A model generated the notes under the pieces. It searched no databases. It had not been told where the DNA came from and worked only from the letters and a program-made list of their open reading frames with translations. A program made the position numbers and the translations under genes. Positions 34,844 to 42,933 of a stretch of 64,000 bases of DNA are shown here, piece by piece; positions within the stretch are counted from its first letter, which is position 1, and every line of letters begins with the position of its first letter. The stretch is from JBGANR01 sp044222225 (GTDB lineage Bacteria; Actinomycetota; Actinomycetes; Mycobacteriales; Mycobacteriaceae), in the NCBI GenBank assembly GCA_044222225.1, contig JBGANR010000010.1, positions 83,534 to 147,533 on the forward strand, in the 5' to 3' direction.

Positions 34844-37306
34844 ATGACTGCCACCCGCGACGAGCACGCCGCAGTAGGTCTGACGTCGCAGCAGGTCGCC
34901 GAACGCGTCGCCGCGGGCCAGGCCAACGTGCTGCCCAACCGCTCGGGCCGGTCCAACTGGGACATCGTCCGGGCCAACGTCTTCACCCGCATCAACGCCA
35001 TGCTCGGCGTGCTGTTCATCATGGTGCTGTTCACCGGGTCGATCATCAACGGCGCGTTCGGGCTGCTCATCATCTTCAACTCCGGCATCGGCATCATCCA
35101 GGAAATCCGCGCGAAGCGGACGCTGGACGCGCTGGCCATCGTCGGCCGTACCAAGCCGATCGTCCGCCGGGACGGCCGCGCCGCCCCGATCGACCAGGCG
35201 GAGGTCGTGCTCGACGACGTCATCGAGATCGGGCCGGGCGATCAGATCGTCGTCGACGGCGTCTCGGTCGAGTGCGAGGCCCTCGAGGTCGACGAGTCGC
35301 TGCTCACGGGCGAGGCCGACGCCATCGAGAAGGCGCCGGGCGACGAGATCCTGTCCGGCAGCTTCGTCGTCGCGGGTTCGGGATGCTATCGCGCCACCAA
35401 GGTCGGCGCCGACGCGTACGCCGCGCGGCTCGCCGAGGAGGCCAGCAAGTTCACGCTCGTCGATTCCGAGCTGCGCAGCGGCATCAACTCGATCCTCAAG
35501 GTCATCACCTGGCTGCTCGTGCCGGCGGGCATCCTCACGATCGTCAACCAGCTCGTCGTCAGCAGCCAGAACGTGCGGCAGGCGATCCTCGGCATGGTCG
35601 CGGCGCTCGTGCCGATGATCCCCGAGGGCCTCGTCCTCATGACGTCCGTCGCGTTCGCCGTCGGCGTCGTCCGGCTCGGCCGCCGCAACTGCCTCGTGCA
35701 GGAGCTGCCGGCGATCGAGGGGCTTGCCCGCGTCAACGTCGTGTGTGCCGACAAGACGGGCACGCTCACCGAGAACGGCATGCGCCTGTCGGAGCTCGAC
35801 GTGCTCGGTGCGGGCGACGACCGCCCGGAGGTGGAGCGTGCGCTCGCGGCGCTCGCGGCGCTCGATCCGCGGCCGAACGCCAGCATGCAGGCGATCGCCG
35901 AGGCGTATCCCGACTCTCCCGACTGGCGGACGTCGGCGATCGCGCCGTTCACATCGGCCAAGAAGTGGTCGGGCATGTCCTTCACCGACGGTGAGACCGG
36001 CCGGGGCGACTGGATCCTCGGCGCGGCCGACGTCCTGCTCGACCCGTCGTCCGCCGGCGCCCGGCGCGCCACCGAGCTCGGCTCGGACGGGCTGCGCGTG
36101 CTGCTCGTCGCGTCGACCGACGTCCCGGTCGACACGGACGGCGACGACGGGCTCGCGGCGCCCGGAAACGTCGTTCCGCGCGCGCTCGTCGCCCTCGAGC
36201 AGCGGGTACGGCCGGACGCCAAGGAGACGCTGGACTACTTCGCCTCCCAGGGCGTCGACGTCAAGGTCATCTCGGGGGACAACGCCGTGTCGGTCGGGGC
36301 CGTCGCACACTCGCTCGGGCTCGGCTCCGCGCAGTCCTCCGTCGACGCGCGCACGTTGCCGACGGACATGGGCGAGCTCGCCGACGTCGTCGGCGACGGT
36401 GTGACCTTCGGCCGGGTGCGTCCGGACCAGAAGCGCGCGATGGTCGCGGCGCTGCAGTCGCGCGGCGACACCGTCGCGATGACCGGCGACGGCGTCAACG
36501 ACGTGCTCGCGCTCAAGGACGCCGACATCGGCGTCGCGATGGGCTCGGGCAGCTCGGCGAGCCGATCGGTGGCGCAGATCGTCCTGCTGGACAACCGCTT
36601 CGCGACGCTGCCGTACGTGGTGGGCGAGGGGCGGCGCGTCATCGGCAACATCGAGCGGGTCGCGAACCTGTTCCTGACGAAGACCGTCTACGCGGTGCTG
36701 CTCGCCTGGCTCGTCGGGATCACAGGGCTGGGCGCGGAACTCTTCGGCGCGCAGCCGATCTCGTACCCGTTCCAGCCGATCCACGTGACGATCGTCGGCT
36801 GGTTCACCATCGGCCTGCCCGCCTTCGTCATGTCGCTGGCGCCGAACAACGAGCGCGCCCAGCGGGGCTTCGTCGCCCGCGTGCTGCGGCTCGCGACGCC
36901 GTCCGGCATCGGCGTGGGCCTGGCGACCTTCGCCTGCTTCCTCGTGGTCAATCCGGGCGGCGAGGGTGCGGCCCTCGGTGGCAAGGGCGCCGCCGATCTC
37001 AACGTGGCGCAGACGCAGGCGTCGACGGCCGCGCTCATCACGCTGCTCGTGACGTCCCTGTGGGTGCTCGGGCTCGTCGCGCGTCCGTACACCTGGTGGA
37101 AGGTGCTGCTCGTCGGCTTCTCGGCGCTGTTCTACGTCGTGCTGTTCCTCACGCCGCTCGCCCAGGAGGCGTTCTTCCTCGACATCGGCGACCCGGTGCG
37201 GGTGATGACGGGCTTCGCCTTCGGCGCCGGTGGCATCGTCCTCGTCGAGATCCTGCGCCGGGTGGCGCCCACGGTGTTCGACGCCCTGGAGCGCCGGCGG
37301 GCCTGA
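34844..37306 (+). CDS. ctpE: P-type cation ATPase, CtpE type
   Basis: Membrane ATPase of 820 residues. The N-terminal segment GLTSQQVAERVAAGQANVLP is typical of cation-ATPase N domains. The actuator motif is LLTGEAD (TGEA rather than TGES). The membrane motif VPMIPEGLVLM, phosphorylation site ADKTGTLT (Asp about 303) and hinge TGDGVNDVLALKDADIGVAM follow, with about ten transmembrane segments. It matches Rv0908 CtpE by position and motif; CtpE is described as a calcium transporter needed for envelope integrity in mycobacteria, which is inference here. No metal-binding N-terminal domain is present. Confidence 0.92.
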   Translation: MTATRDEHAAVGLTSQQVAERVAAGQANVLPNRSGRSNWDIVRANVFTRINAMLGVLFIMVLFTGSIINGAFGLLIIFNSGIGIIQEIRAKRTLDALAIVGRTKPIVRRDGRAAPIDQAEVVLDDVIEIGPGDQIVVDGVSVECEALEVDESLLTGEADAIEKAPGDEILSGSFVVAGSGCYRATKVGADAYAARLAEEASKFTLVDSELRSGINSILKVITWLLVPAGILTIVNQLVVSSQNVRQAILGMVAALVPMIPEGLVLMTSVAFAVGVVRLGRRNCLVQELPAIEGLARVNVVCADKTGTLTENGMRLSELDVLGAGDDRPEVERALAALAALDPRPNASMQAIAEAYPDSPDWRTSAIAPFTSAKKWSGMSFTDGETGRGDWILGAADVLLDPSSAGARRATELGSDGLRVLLVASTDVPVDTDGDDGLAAPGNVVPRALVALEQRVRPDAKETLDYFASQGVDVKVISGDNAVSVGAVAHSLGLGSAQSSVDARTLPTDMGELADVVGDGVTFGRVRPDQKRAMVAALQSRGDTVAMTGDGVNDVLALKDADIGVAMGSGSSASRSVAQIVLLDNRFATLPYVVGEGRRVIGNIERVANLFLTKTVYAVLLAWLVGITGLGAELFGAQPISYPFQPIHVTIVGWFTIGLPAFVMSLAPNNERAQRGFVARVLRLATPSGIGVGLATFACFLVVNPGGEGAALGGKGAADLNVAQTQASTAALITLLVTSLWVLGLVARPYTWWKVLLVGFSALFYVVLFLTPLAQEAFFLDIGDPVRVMTGFAFGAGGIVLVEILRRVAPTVFDALERRRA

Positions 37307-37360
37307 CGCTCGGATCGGCGCGTATCCGGAAATGTCAGACCCCTCGGCCATGATGGGGAC

Positions 37361-38617
37361 ATGAGACATCGGGGGAGGACGGCGCGCGCCGTCACGGCAC
37401 TCGTCGTCGCGGCGGTGACGGCGTTCGGGGCGGTGGCCTGCGGTTCGGGGACGCGGGACGCGCAAGGCTCGCCGACGGCGCTCACGCCGTTGCCGGCCGC
37501 ACCGGCGGAGGGGGAGCGGGGCCGGCTCGTCGCGTCGGCGCCGATGGCGGGCGTCGTTGCGGGCGCGACGGTGACGCGCGTCGTCTATAGGTCGACGGCG
37601 GGGTACGTGCCGGAGGGCTCGGAGTCGCCGACGCCGGGCACGTTCGGCACGGAGGTCTCCGGGGTCGTCGCCGTGCCGTCGGGAGCGCCGCCGCCGGGCG
37701 GCTGGCCGATCGTCGCCTTCGGCCACGGCACGACGGGCACCCTGCCCGACTGCGGGCCGTCGAACGTCCCGCCCGACCTGCTGACCAGCAGACGGTGGAT
37801 CGCGCCGCTCGTCGCACGGGGCTTCGTCGTGGCGGCCACCGACTACCAGGGGCTCGGCGTCGTGGGCGCCGACTTCCATCCGACGCCGCTGCCGCATCCC
37901 TATCTGGAACCGCGGACGGCGGCGTTCAACATGATCGACGCCGTCCGTGCCGCGCGGGCCGTCGAGCCGCGGGCGTCGACGCGCTGGGCCGCCTACGGGA
38001 TCTCGCAGGGCGGCCACGCCGCGTGGGCGGCGGCCGAGGCGGCTGCCGACTACGGCGCGGGGTTGCGGCTGGTCGGCGCGGCGACCGTCGTTCCGGCCGC
38101 CGATCTCACCGGCATCACGGCCGACGGCGTCGACACCCGGTTGTCGCTGTTGCAGAAGCTCGCGGTGCCGAACCTGCTGTTCGGCATCGGCGCCGTCCAC
38201 CCCGGTTTCGATCCGACCGGATACGCCCGCGGCCGATACGCCGAGGATGCGGATGTCTTCCGCAGCTGCGGCAGCGGTTCGGCCAAACGCAAGGCGGGAG
38301 CCGTCATCCGCGTCGGTCCCGACGAGGCGTCGTATCGCGACGAGGCCGCCGTCACCGCGCTGCGCGAGGTGCTGACGGAGTTCGCGCTGCCGAAGCGTCG
38401 CCTCGAGGTCCCGCTGCTCGTCCGCTACGGCACCGAGGATTCGCTCATCGAGCCGGAGTGGACGGCGGCGGCGATCCGTCGGGCCTGCGATCAGGGCACC
38501 CGGGTCGAGGCCGACCCGGTCGCCGCCGAGCACGGTTCGACCGGCGATGTCGCGGACGAGGCTCGGTGGCTCGCAGCACTTTTCGCCGGAGAGGTGGTAC
38601 CCGGCACATGTCGATGA
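37361..38617 (+). CDS. Exported secretory-lipase-like alpha/beta hydrolase
   Basis: Predicted extracytoplasmic hydrolase of 418 residues, related to the LIP family of secretory lipases. The signal sequence (RHRGRTARAVTALVVAAVTA) is followed by GAVACGSG, a weak lipobox that could make it a lipoprotein. The nucleophile elbow is GISQGGH, the acid probably in GTEDSLIEPEW and the His in AAEHGSTGD. FGHGTTG and ATDYQGLG are typical of the family. ATG 37361 has GGGG close upstream. Likely acts on lipids or esters at the cell surface. Confidence 0.83.
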   Translation: MRHRGRTARAVTALVVAAVTAFGAVACGSGTRDAQGSPTALTPLPAAPAEGERGRLVASAPMAGVVAGATVTRVVYRSTAGYVPEGSESPTPGTFGTEVSGVVAVPSGAPPPGGWPIVAFGHGTTGTLPDCGPSNVPPDLLTSRRWIAPLVARGFVVAATDYQGLGVVGADFHPTPLPHPYLEPRTAAFNMIDAVRAARAVEPRASTRWAAYGISQGGHAAWAAAEAAADYGAGLRLVGAATVVPAADLTGITADGVDTRLSLLQKLAVPNLLFGIGAVHPGFDPTGYARGRYAEDADVFRSCGSGSAKRKAGAVIRVGPDEASYRDEAAVTALREVLTEFALPKRRLEVPLLVRYGTEDSLIEPEWTAAAIRRACDQGTRVEADPVAAEHGSTGDVADEARWLAALFAGEVVPGTCR

Positions 38618-38642
38618 TCAGCGGACCTGCGAGAATCTGACC

Positions 38643-40301
38643 GTGAACGGCGGGCAACTACTCATGGTCATGGTGGTGGCGATCGGCGTCGTCGGCATCG
38701 CCAATCGGCGCGGGCTGCAGGCGCCGCTGCTGCTCATCGTCGTCGGTGGCGCGGCCTCGTATCTGCCGGGCCTCGATCGCGTGGAGCTCGAACCGGAGAT
38801 CATCCTCTTCGTGGTGCTGCCGCCACTGCTGTATTCGGCGGCGATCTCCTTCGCGTTCCGGGCGTTCATGCGCAACATCGTCGCGATCCTCGGGCTCGGC
38901 ATCGGCCTCGTCGTCGTGACGGCGCTGGTCGTCGGCTTCGTCGCCGAGGCGCTGGTCCCGGCGCTGACGCTGCCCGCGGCGATCGTGCTCGGCGCCGTCG
39001 TCTCGCCGCCGGACGCCGTGACGGCGACGGCCGTCGGCCGTCGGTTGGGCCTGCCGAAGCGGATGATGTCGATCCTCACGGGCGAGAGCCTCGTCAACGA
39101 CGCGGCGGCGCTCACCGTCATGTCGCTCGGCGTCGCGGCCGTGGTCGGCACCGACACCCTCATCGCCGATCCCGTCCTGTACTTCATGTACGCGTCCGTC
39201 GTCGGCATCATCATCGGCGTCGTGCTCGCGTCGGTGGCCAAGAAGATCCGCCGGCGGCTCGGCGACTCGTCGATGGAGACGGTGCTCGGCCTCGTCCTGC
39301 CGTTCGCCGCGTACCTCGCGGCGGAGGAATTGCACGCCTCGGGCGTCCTGGCGGTCGTCTTCGCCGGCTTCTCGATGGGCTGGGGCTACGCCGACCTCTC
39401 GGTCTCGACGCGGCAGCGCGAGCGCGAGGTCTGGGGCGTGGTCGACCAGCTGCTCGAGACCTTCGTCTTCGCCTACATGGGCCTGCAGCTCAAGTTCGTC
39501 ATCGAGGACGTCCGGCACGAGGGGCTGCAGCTGCGGGAGATGATCCTGTGGGCGGTGGTCATCACGCTCGTCGTCATCGTGATCCGGCCGATATACATGC
39601 TGGCACTGCGTCCGGTCGAGCTGGGCAGCGAGCGATTGTGGTCGCGAATATCGCATTACAAGCTGCCCGAGCCGCTCAACCTGAAACACAACCTCGTGCT
39701 TTCGTGGACGGGCATGCGCGGTGTGGTGACGCTCGCCGCCGCCGCCGGTGTGCCGCTGGTGACGTCGACGGGCGCCCCGTTCCCGGGTCGGCCGGTCATC
39801 CAGTTCGTCGCGTTCGTCGCGGCGCTGGCCACCGTTCTGGTGCAGGGCGCCACGTTGCCGTTCCTCATCGCGAAGTTCGACGTCTCCGACGCCGCCGGTG
39901 AGCAGCGGGACGAGCAGCAGCGCAGCCTCGCCCGGCGGATCTCCAAACAGGCTGCCAAACGGGCGTTCGAGGACATCGTCGAGTCGCCACCGCCGGGTGT
40001 CGACCGCGACGGTCTGAACCGCGCCATCGATACCGTCCGCCGCACGATCATGGTCCGTATCGACGCCGACGCGGCCGAGGGCGTGGAGGAACGCGAAGAG
40101 CGGCAACGACGGCGCATGCATCAGATCGGGCTCGTCAGGCGTGAGGTCGTACGACGCCAGCGCGACGCGCTCATCGCCGCCCGCAACGCGGGTCAGGTCG
40201 ACGACGACATCGTCCGCGCGATGGTCCAACGTCTCGACGCCGACGAGACGGCGACCGAGATGCGTATGCTCGGCGGCCGCGATCACGGGCCGCACAAGTA
40301 G
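38643..40301 (+). CDS. Na+/H+ antiporter (CPA1/NhaP type)
   Basis: Integral membrane antiporter of 552 residues with about twelve helices in the first ~420 residues and a charged, partly coiled-coil cytoplasmic C-terminus rich in Arg and Glu. Ion-binding region motifs are VVSPPDAVTATAVGRR and the ND motif in GESLVNDAAALTVMS; FAYMGLQLKFVI and LSWTGMRGVVTLAAA are also conserved in bacterial CPA1 members. GTG 38643 lies 6 bases after GAGAAT, a weak -10. It follows the lipase gene by 25 bases. Role: cytoplasmic pH and sodium homeostasis. Confidence 0.9.
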   Translation: MNGGQLLMVMVVAIGVVGIANRRGLQAPLLLIVVGGAASYLPGLDRVELEPEIILFVVLPPLLYSAAISFAFRAFMRNIVAILGLGIGLVVVTALVVGFVAEALVPALTLPAAIVLGAVVSPPDAVTATAVGRRLGLPKRMMSILTGESLVNDAAALTVMSLGVAAVVGTDTLIADPVLYFMYASVVGIIIGVVLASVAKKIRRRLGDSSMETVLGLVLPFAAYLAAEELHASGVLAVVFAGFSMGWGYADLSVSTRQREREVWGVVDQLLETFVFAYMGLQLKFVIEDVRHEGLQLREMILWAVVITLVVIVIRPIYMLALRPVELGSERLWSRISHYKLPEPLNLKHNLVLSWTGMRGVVTLAAAAGVPLVTSTGAPFPGRPVIQFVAFVAALATVLVQGATLPFLIAKFDVSDAAGEQRDEQQRSLARRISKQAAKRAFEDIVESPPPGVDRDGLNRAIDTVRRTIMVRIDADAAEGVEEREERQRRRMHQIGLVRREVVRRQRDALIAARNAGQVDDDIVRAMVQRLDADETATEMRMLGGRDHGPHK

Positions 40302-40330
40302 CCGACGACGTCGGATACCGGGAGGAGATC

Positions 40331-41194
40331 ATGGCTGATCCGTTCACCGTCGACGTCGGCGGAGTGTCGTTGAGCGTCATCGACGAGGGGAGCGGGCCCG
40401 CCGTGCTGCTCCTGCACGGCTTCCCGGACCGCGCGTCGATGTGGTCGCGGCAGATCGCGCATCTCGTCGCGCAGGGCTTCCGCGTCATCGCACCCGACCT
40501 GCGCGGCTACGGCGACAGCGACAAGCCCGTAGGTGTCGAGAACTACCGGATGCACCTGCTGGTCGGTGACGTCACGGGCTTGCTCGACGCGCTCGGCGTC
40601 GAGAAGGCGCACGTCGTCGGGCACGACTGGGGCGCGTCGCTGGCCTGGAACGTCGCGGCGGCGGTGCCGGAGCGTGTCGAGCGGCTCGTCGTGCTGTCGG
40701 TCGGCCATCCGCGTGGTTTCTTCACCGACCCGCGGCAACGGCAGCGGTCCTGGTACATGCTGTTCTTCGGCTATCCGGGCGTCGCCGAGGCGACCTTCCC
40801 GCGCGACGACTGGGCCTATTGGCGGCAGTTCGGCTGGGGCGGTGCGACGACGCCGGAAGCCGAGGCGCATTGCCGGCGGCAGGTCGCCGATCTGTCCCGG
40901 GAGGGGGCGTTCACCGCGGCGCTGGAGTGGTATCGGGCGAACTTCCCGCCGGAGCTGTTCGTCGACGATCGCCGGATGCGGCTTCCCGCGGTGCACGGCC
41001 CCGTGCTCGGAATCTGGGGCGACCGTGACATGGCGCTGACCGAGGCACAGATGACATCGTCGGCCGACGCCGTCGACGGCGAGTTCCGGTACGAGCGGCT
41101 GCCCGGCGTCGGCCATTGGATCGCGACGGAGGCCCCGGATCGGCTGGACGAGCTGCTCACCGAGTTTCTGACGCAGGCGGAGGCGCAGCCGTGA
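40331..41194 (+). CDS. Epoxide-hydrolase-like alpha/beta hydrolase
   Basis: Cytosolic hydrolase of 287 residues. The oxyanion motif HGFPDRASMW, nucleophile Asp in GHDWGASLAW (Asp about 99) and His in LPGVGHWIATE place it with epoxide hydrolases and haloalkane dehalogenases rather than serine esterases. ATG 40331 is preceded by GGGAGGAG. It overlaps the maltokinase start by 4 bases (GTGA). The pairing of an epoxide hydrolase with maltokinase has no obvious metabolic logic. Confidence 0.87.
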   Translation: MADPFTVDVGGVSLSVIDEGSGPAVLLLHGFPDRASMWSRQIAHLVAQGFRVIAPDLRGYGDSDKPVGVENYRMHLLVGDVTGLLDALGVEKAHVVGHDWGASLAWNVAAAVPERVERLVVLSVGHPRGFFTDPRQRQRSWYMLFFGYPGVAEATFPRDDWAYWRQFGWGGATTPEAEAHCRRQVADLSREGAFTAALEWYRANFPPELFVDDRRMRLPAVHGPVLGIWGDRDMALTEAQMTSSADAVDGEFRYERLPGVGHWIATEAPDRLDELLTEFLTQAEAQP

Positions 41195-42453
41195 CGCCCG
41201 AGGATCGGCGCCGGCTGGCGGCCGCGCTCGCGACCTGGCTGCCCGGACGCCGCTGGTTCTCGGCGAAGGGCCGAACGCCCGACGCCGTCGAGGTGACGCA
41301 GGTCGCCGACCTCGGGCAGGGGCTGTTCATCGCCGTCATCGACGTTCGCCTGCCCGGAGAGGCGCAGCCCTGGCGCTACCAGTTGCCGGTGGGGATCAGG
41401 CGGGACGCCGACGACCCGATCGTCCTGCTCGACGCCGGTCCCGCCGTCGACGCCACCGGTGAGCCGGAGCTGATGGCTCACCTGTTCGCGCTCCTCGCCG
41501 CGGGCGGGGAACGCGACGGCGTCCGGTTCGTGCCGGAGCGAGCGCTGGAACCCGTCGGTCCGGCTCGGCTGCTCGGTGCCGAGCAGTCCAACACCTCGGT
41601 CGTGTTCGGCGACACGTACATCCTCAAGATCGTCCGCAGGCTGTTCGACGGGGTGAATCCGGAGGCCGAGGTGGCGCGAGCGCTGGGCCCGATCCCGGCG
41701 CTCGCGCCGCTGGCGGGCACGATCGAGTACGGCGGCGCGACCTTGGCGGTGATGCAGGGATTCGCGGCCGGGTCGGTGTCCGGATGGGATCTGGCGGGCG
41801 CGCCCGGCTTCGTCGAACGTATGGGTGCGCTGGGCGAGGCTGTGGCGCAGACGCACGTCGCCCTCGCGGACGCCTTCGGCAGCGCACCGTTGACGGAGCC
41901 CGATCTGGCGGATCTCACGGTCCGGATGCGCGAACGTCTGGCACGTGTCGCCGCGGACGTCCCGGAACTGGCCGAGCTCGTGCCCGCGCTGTCGGCGCGT
42001 CTGGCCGACGTGGGTGCTGCGGCCTCCGCCGCCGACCGGACGCAGCGCGTCCACGGCGACCTGCATCTCGGCCAGGTGCTCGCCACCGACGAGGGCTGGC
42101 TCATCATCGACTTCGAGGGCGAGCCGGGTACGCCGATATCCGAGCGCGCGGCATGGGATTCGCCGCTGCGCGACGTCGCCGGTGTGCTCCGGTCGATCGG
42201 CTACGCCGCGAGTCGTACTCCCGACGGCACCGGCGTCGACGCCGCGAGCCCGGTCCCGGCCTGGGCGGCCGCGGCCGAACGCGAGTTCCTGGCGGGCTAT
42301 CGACGCTGCTCGGACGTCCCAATGGACTCGGCCTTGCTCACGGCGTATCAGATCGACAAGGCCGTCTACGAGGTCGACTACGAGGTGCGCAACCGTCCCG
42401 AATGGGTCGGCGTCCCGCTGCGCGGGCTGCGGGCGTTCGCGGCGGGCGACTGA
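41191..42453 (+). CDS. mak: Maltokinase-like phosphotransferase
   Basis: ATP-dependent kinase of 420 residues resembling mycobacterial Mak, which makes maltose 1-phosphate for GlgE in alpha-glucan synthesis. N-terminal segment LPGRRWFSAKGRTPDAVEV is typical of maltokinases. The kinase core has HGDLHLGQVLA with the catalytic Asp and LIIDFEGEPGTPISERA with the metal-binding Asp, plus the C-terminal QIDKAVYEVDYEVRNRPEW. It is slightly shorter than the usual 440-455 residues. No treS or glgE is in the window, so the pathway link is inference. Coupled to the upstream hydrolase. Confidence 0.85.
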   Translation: MTPEDRRRLAAALATWLPGRRWFSAKGRTPDAVEVTQVADLGQGLFIAVIDVRLPGEAQPWRYQLPVGIRRDADDPIVLLDAGPAVDATGEPELMAHLFALLAAGGERDGVRFVPERALEPVGPARLLGAEQSNTSVVFGDTYILKIVRRLFDGVNPEAEVARALGPIPALAPLAGTIEYGGATLAVMQGFAAGSVSGWDLAGAPGFVERMGALGEAVAQTHVALADAFGSAPLTEPDLADLTVRMRERLARVAADVPELAELVPALSARLADVGAAASAADRTQRVHGDLHLGQVLATDEGWLIIDFEGEPGTPISERAAWDSPLRDVAGVLRSIGYAASRTPDGTGVDAASPVPAWAAAAEREFLAGYRRCSDVPMDSALLTAYQIDKAVYEVDYEVRNRPEWVGVPLRGLRAFAAGD

Positions 42454-42502
42454 GCTGCCGAAATCGACATCGATCCGTGTTCGTAACTTTCGTCACTGGT
42501 AC

Positions 42503-42706
42503 GTGCGACTGATCGAGCGCGGCGAGCTTCCGGCCCACGTGCCGGGAGAGGTTCGTCGCAGGCTCTTCTTGAATGACGTGTTGAACTATCGCGAGTCGCT
42601 TCGGACGCGACGGGATCGTTTTGTCGCCGAGAGTTCGGCCGAATACCGCGAGTCCGTCGACGAGGAGATGCCGACGCTGCTCGCCGAGGCGCGGCGTCGG
42701 CGTTGA
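42503..42706 (+). pseudogene. Truncated HTH antitoxin remnant (VapB-like)
   Basis: A 67-codon frame beginning at GTG 42503 reads RLIERGELPAHVPGEVRRRL, then FLNDVLNYRESLRTRRDRF, matching the second half of excisionase-type helix-turn-helix antitoxins (pattern: G.(I/L)P....G.HRR, then D.L.YR, then R...). The first half of the DNA-binding domain is absent; upstream sequence is the end of the maltokinase gene. It ends with a normal stop. Interpreted as a 5'-truncated antitoxin; a functional short protein is not excluded. Confidence 0.5.
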
Positions 42707-42752
42707 CGCGGGCGGCCGCAGGACCTCGAGGGTCGTCGCAGCGCATCGCCAG

Positions 42753-42900
42753 ATGGCCGTCCGCGCGGTTCACGCGATGGCCGCACGCTTCGTGGACCCG
42801 TCGATCTCGCCCTCGGAGTTGGTGATCTCGTTGCGAGAGCGCTACCGGATGGACGGTGTTGCAGGTCTGCTTCTCCCAGAACTGGAAGGGGGGGGGGGAG
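42753..42900 (+). pseudogene. Remnant of the partner toxin C-terminus (PIN/VapC-like)
   Basis: In another frame just downstream, codons from ATG 42753 read RAVHAMAARFVDPSISPSEL, then VISLRERYRMDGVAGLLLPE. This resembles the C-terminal helices of PIN-domain toxins partnered with excisionase-type antitoxins, which carry MA.R...PP.T...(L/I)L..L. The metal-binding N-terminal part is missing and the frame runs into an 11-G tract and on without a natural stop. The rest of the 42454-42933 gap holds no other recognisable gene. Confidence 0.4.
42888..42898 (+). repeat. Homopolymeric tract of 11 G
   Basis: Eleven consecutive G residues, the longest homopolymer noticed in the window, at the end of the toxin remnant and 35 bases beyond the stop of the convergent GH65 gene. 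Prone to slippage in vivo and to length errors in sequencing. Confidence 0.8.
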
Positions 42901-42933
42901 AACCGGCTTCCGAAAACGGATGCCCGCCCGACG

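Noticed and set aside
34736..38533. Minus-strand open frame of over 1,200 codons across ctpE and the lipase gene
   Set aside because: Antisense to two well-supported genes; Arg/Asp/His-rich without domain motifs. Stop-free antisense frames are common at this GC content.
42888..42898. G-quadruplex at the 11-G tract
   Set aside because: A single uninterrupted G run without further nearby G tracts is not a standard four-tract quadruplex; reported only as a slippage-prone homopolymer.
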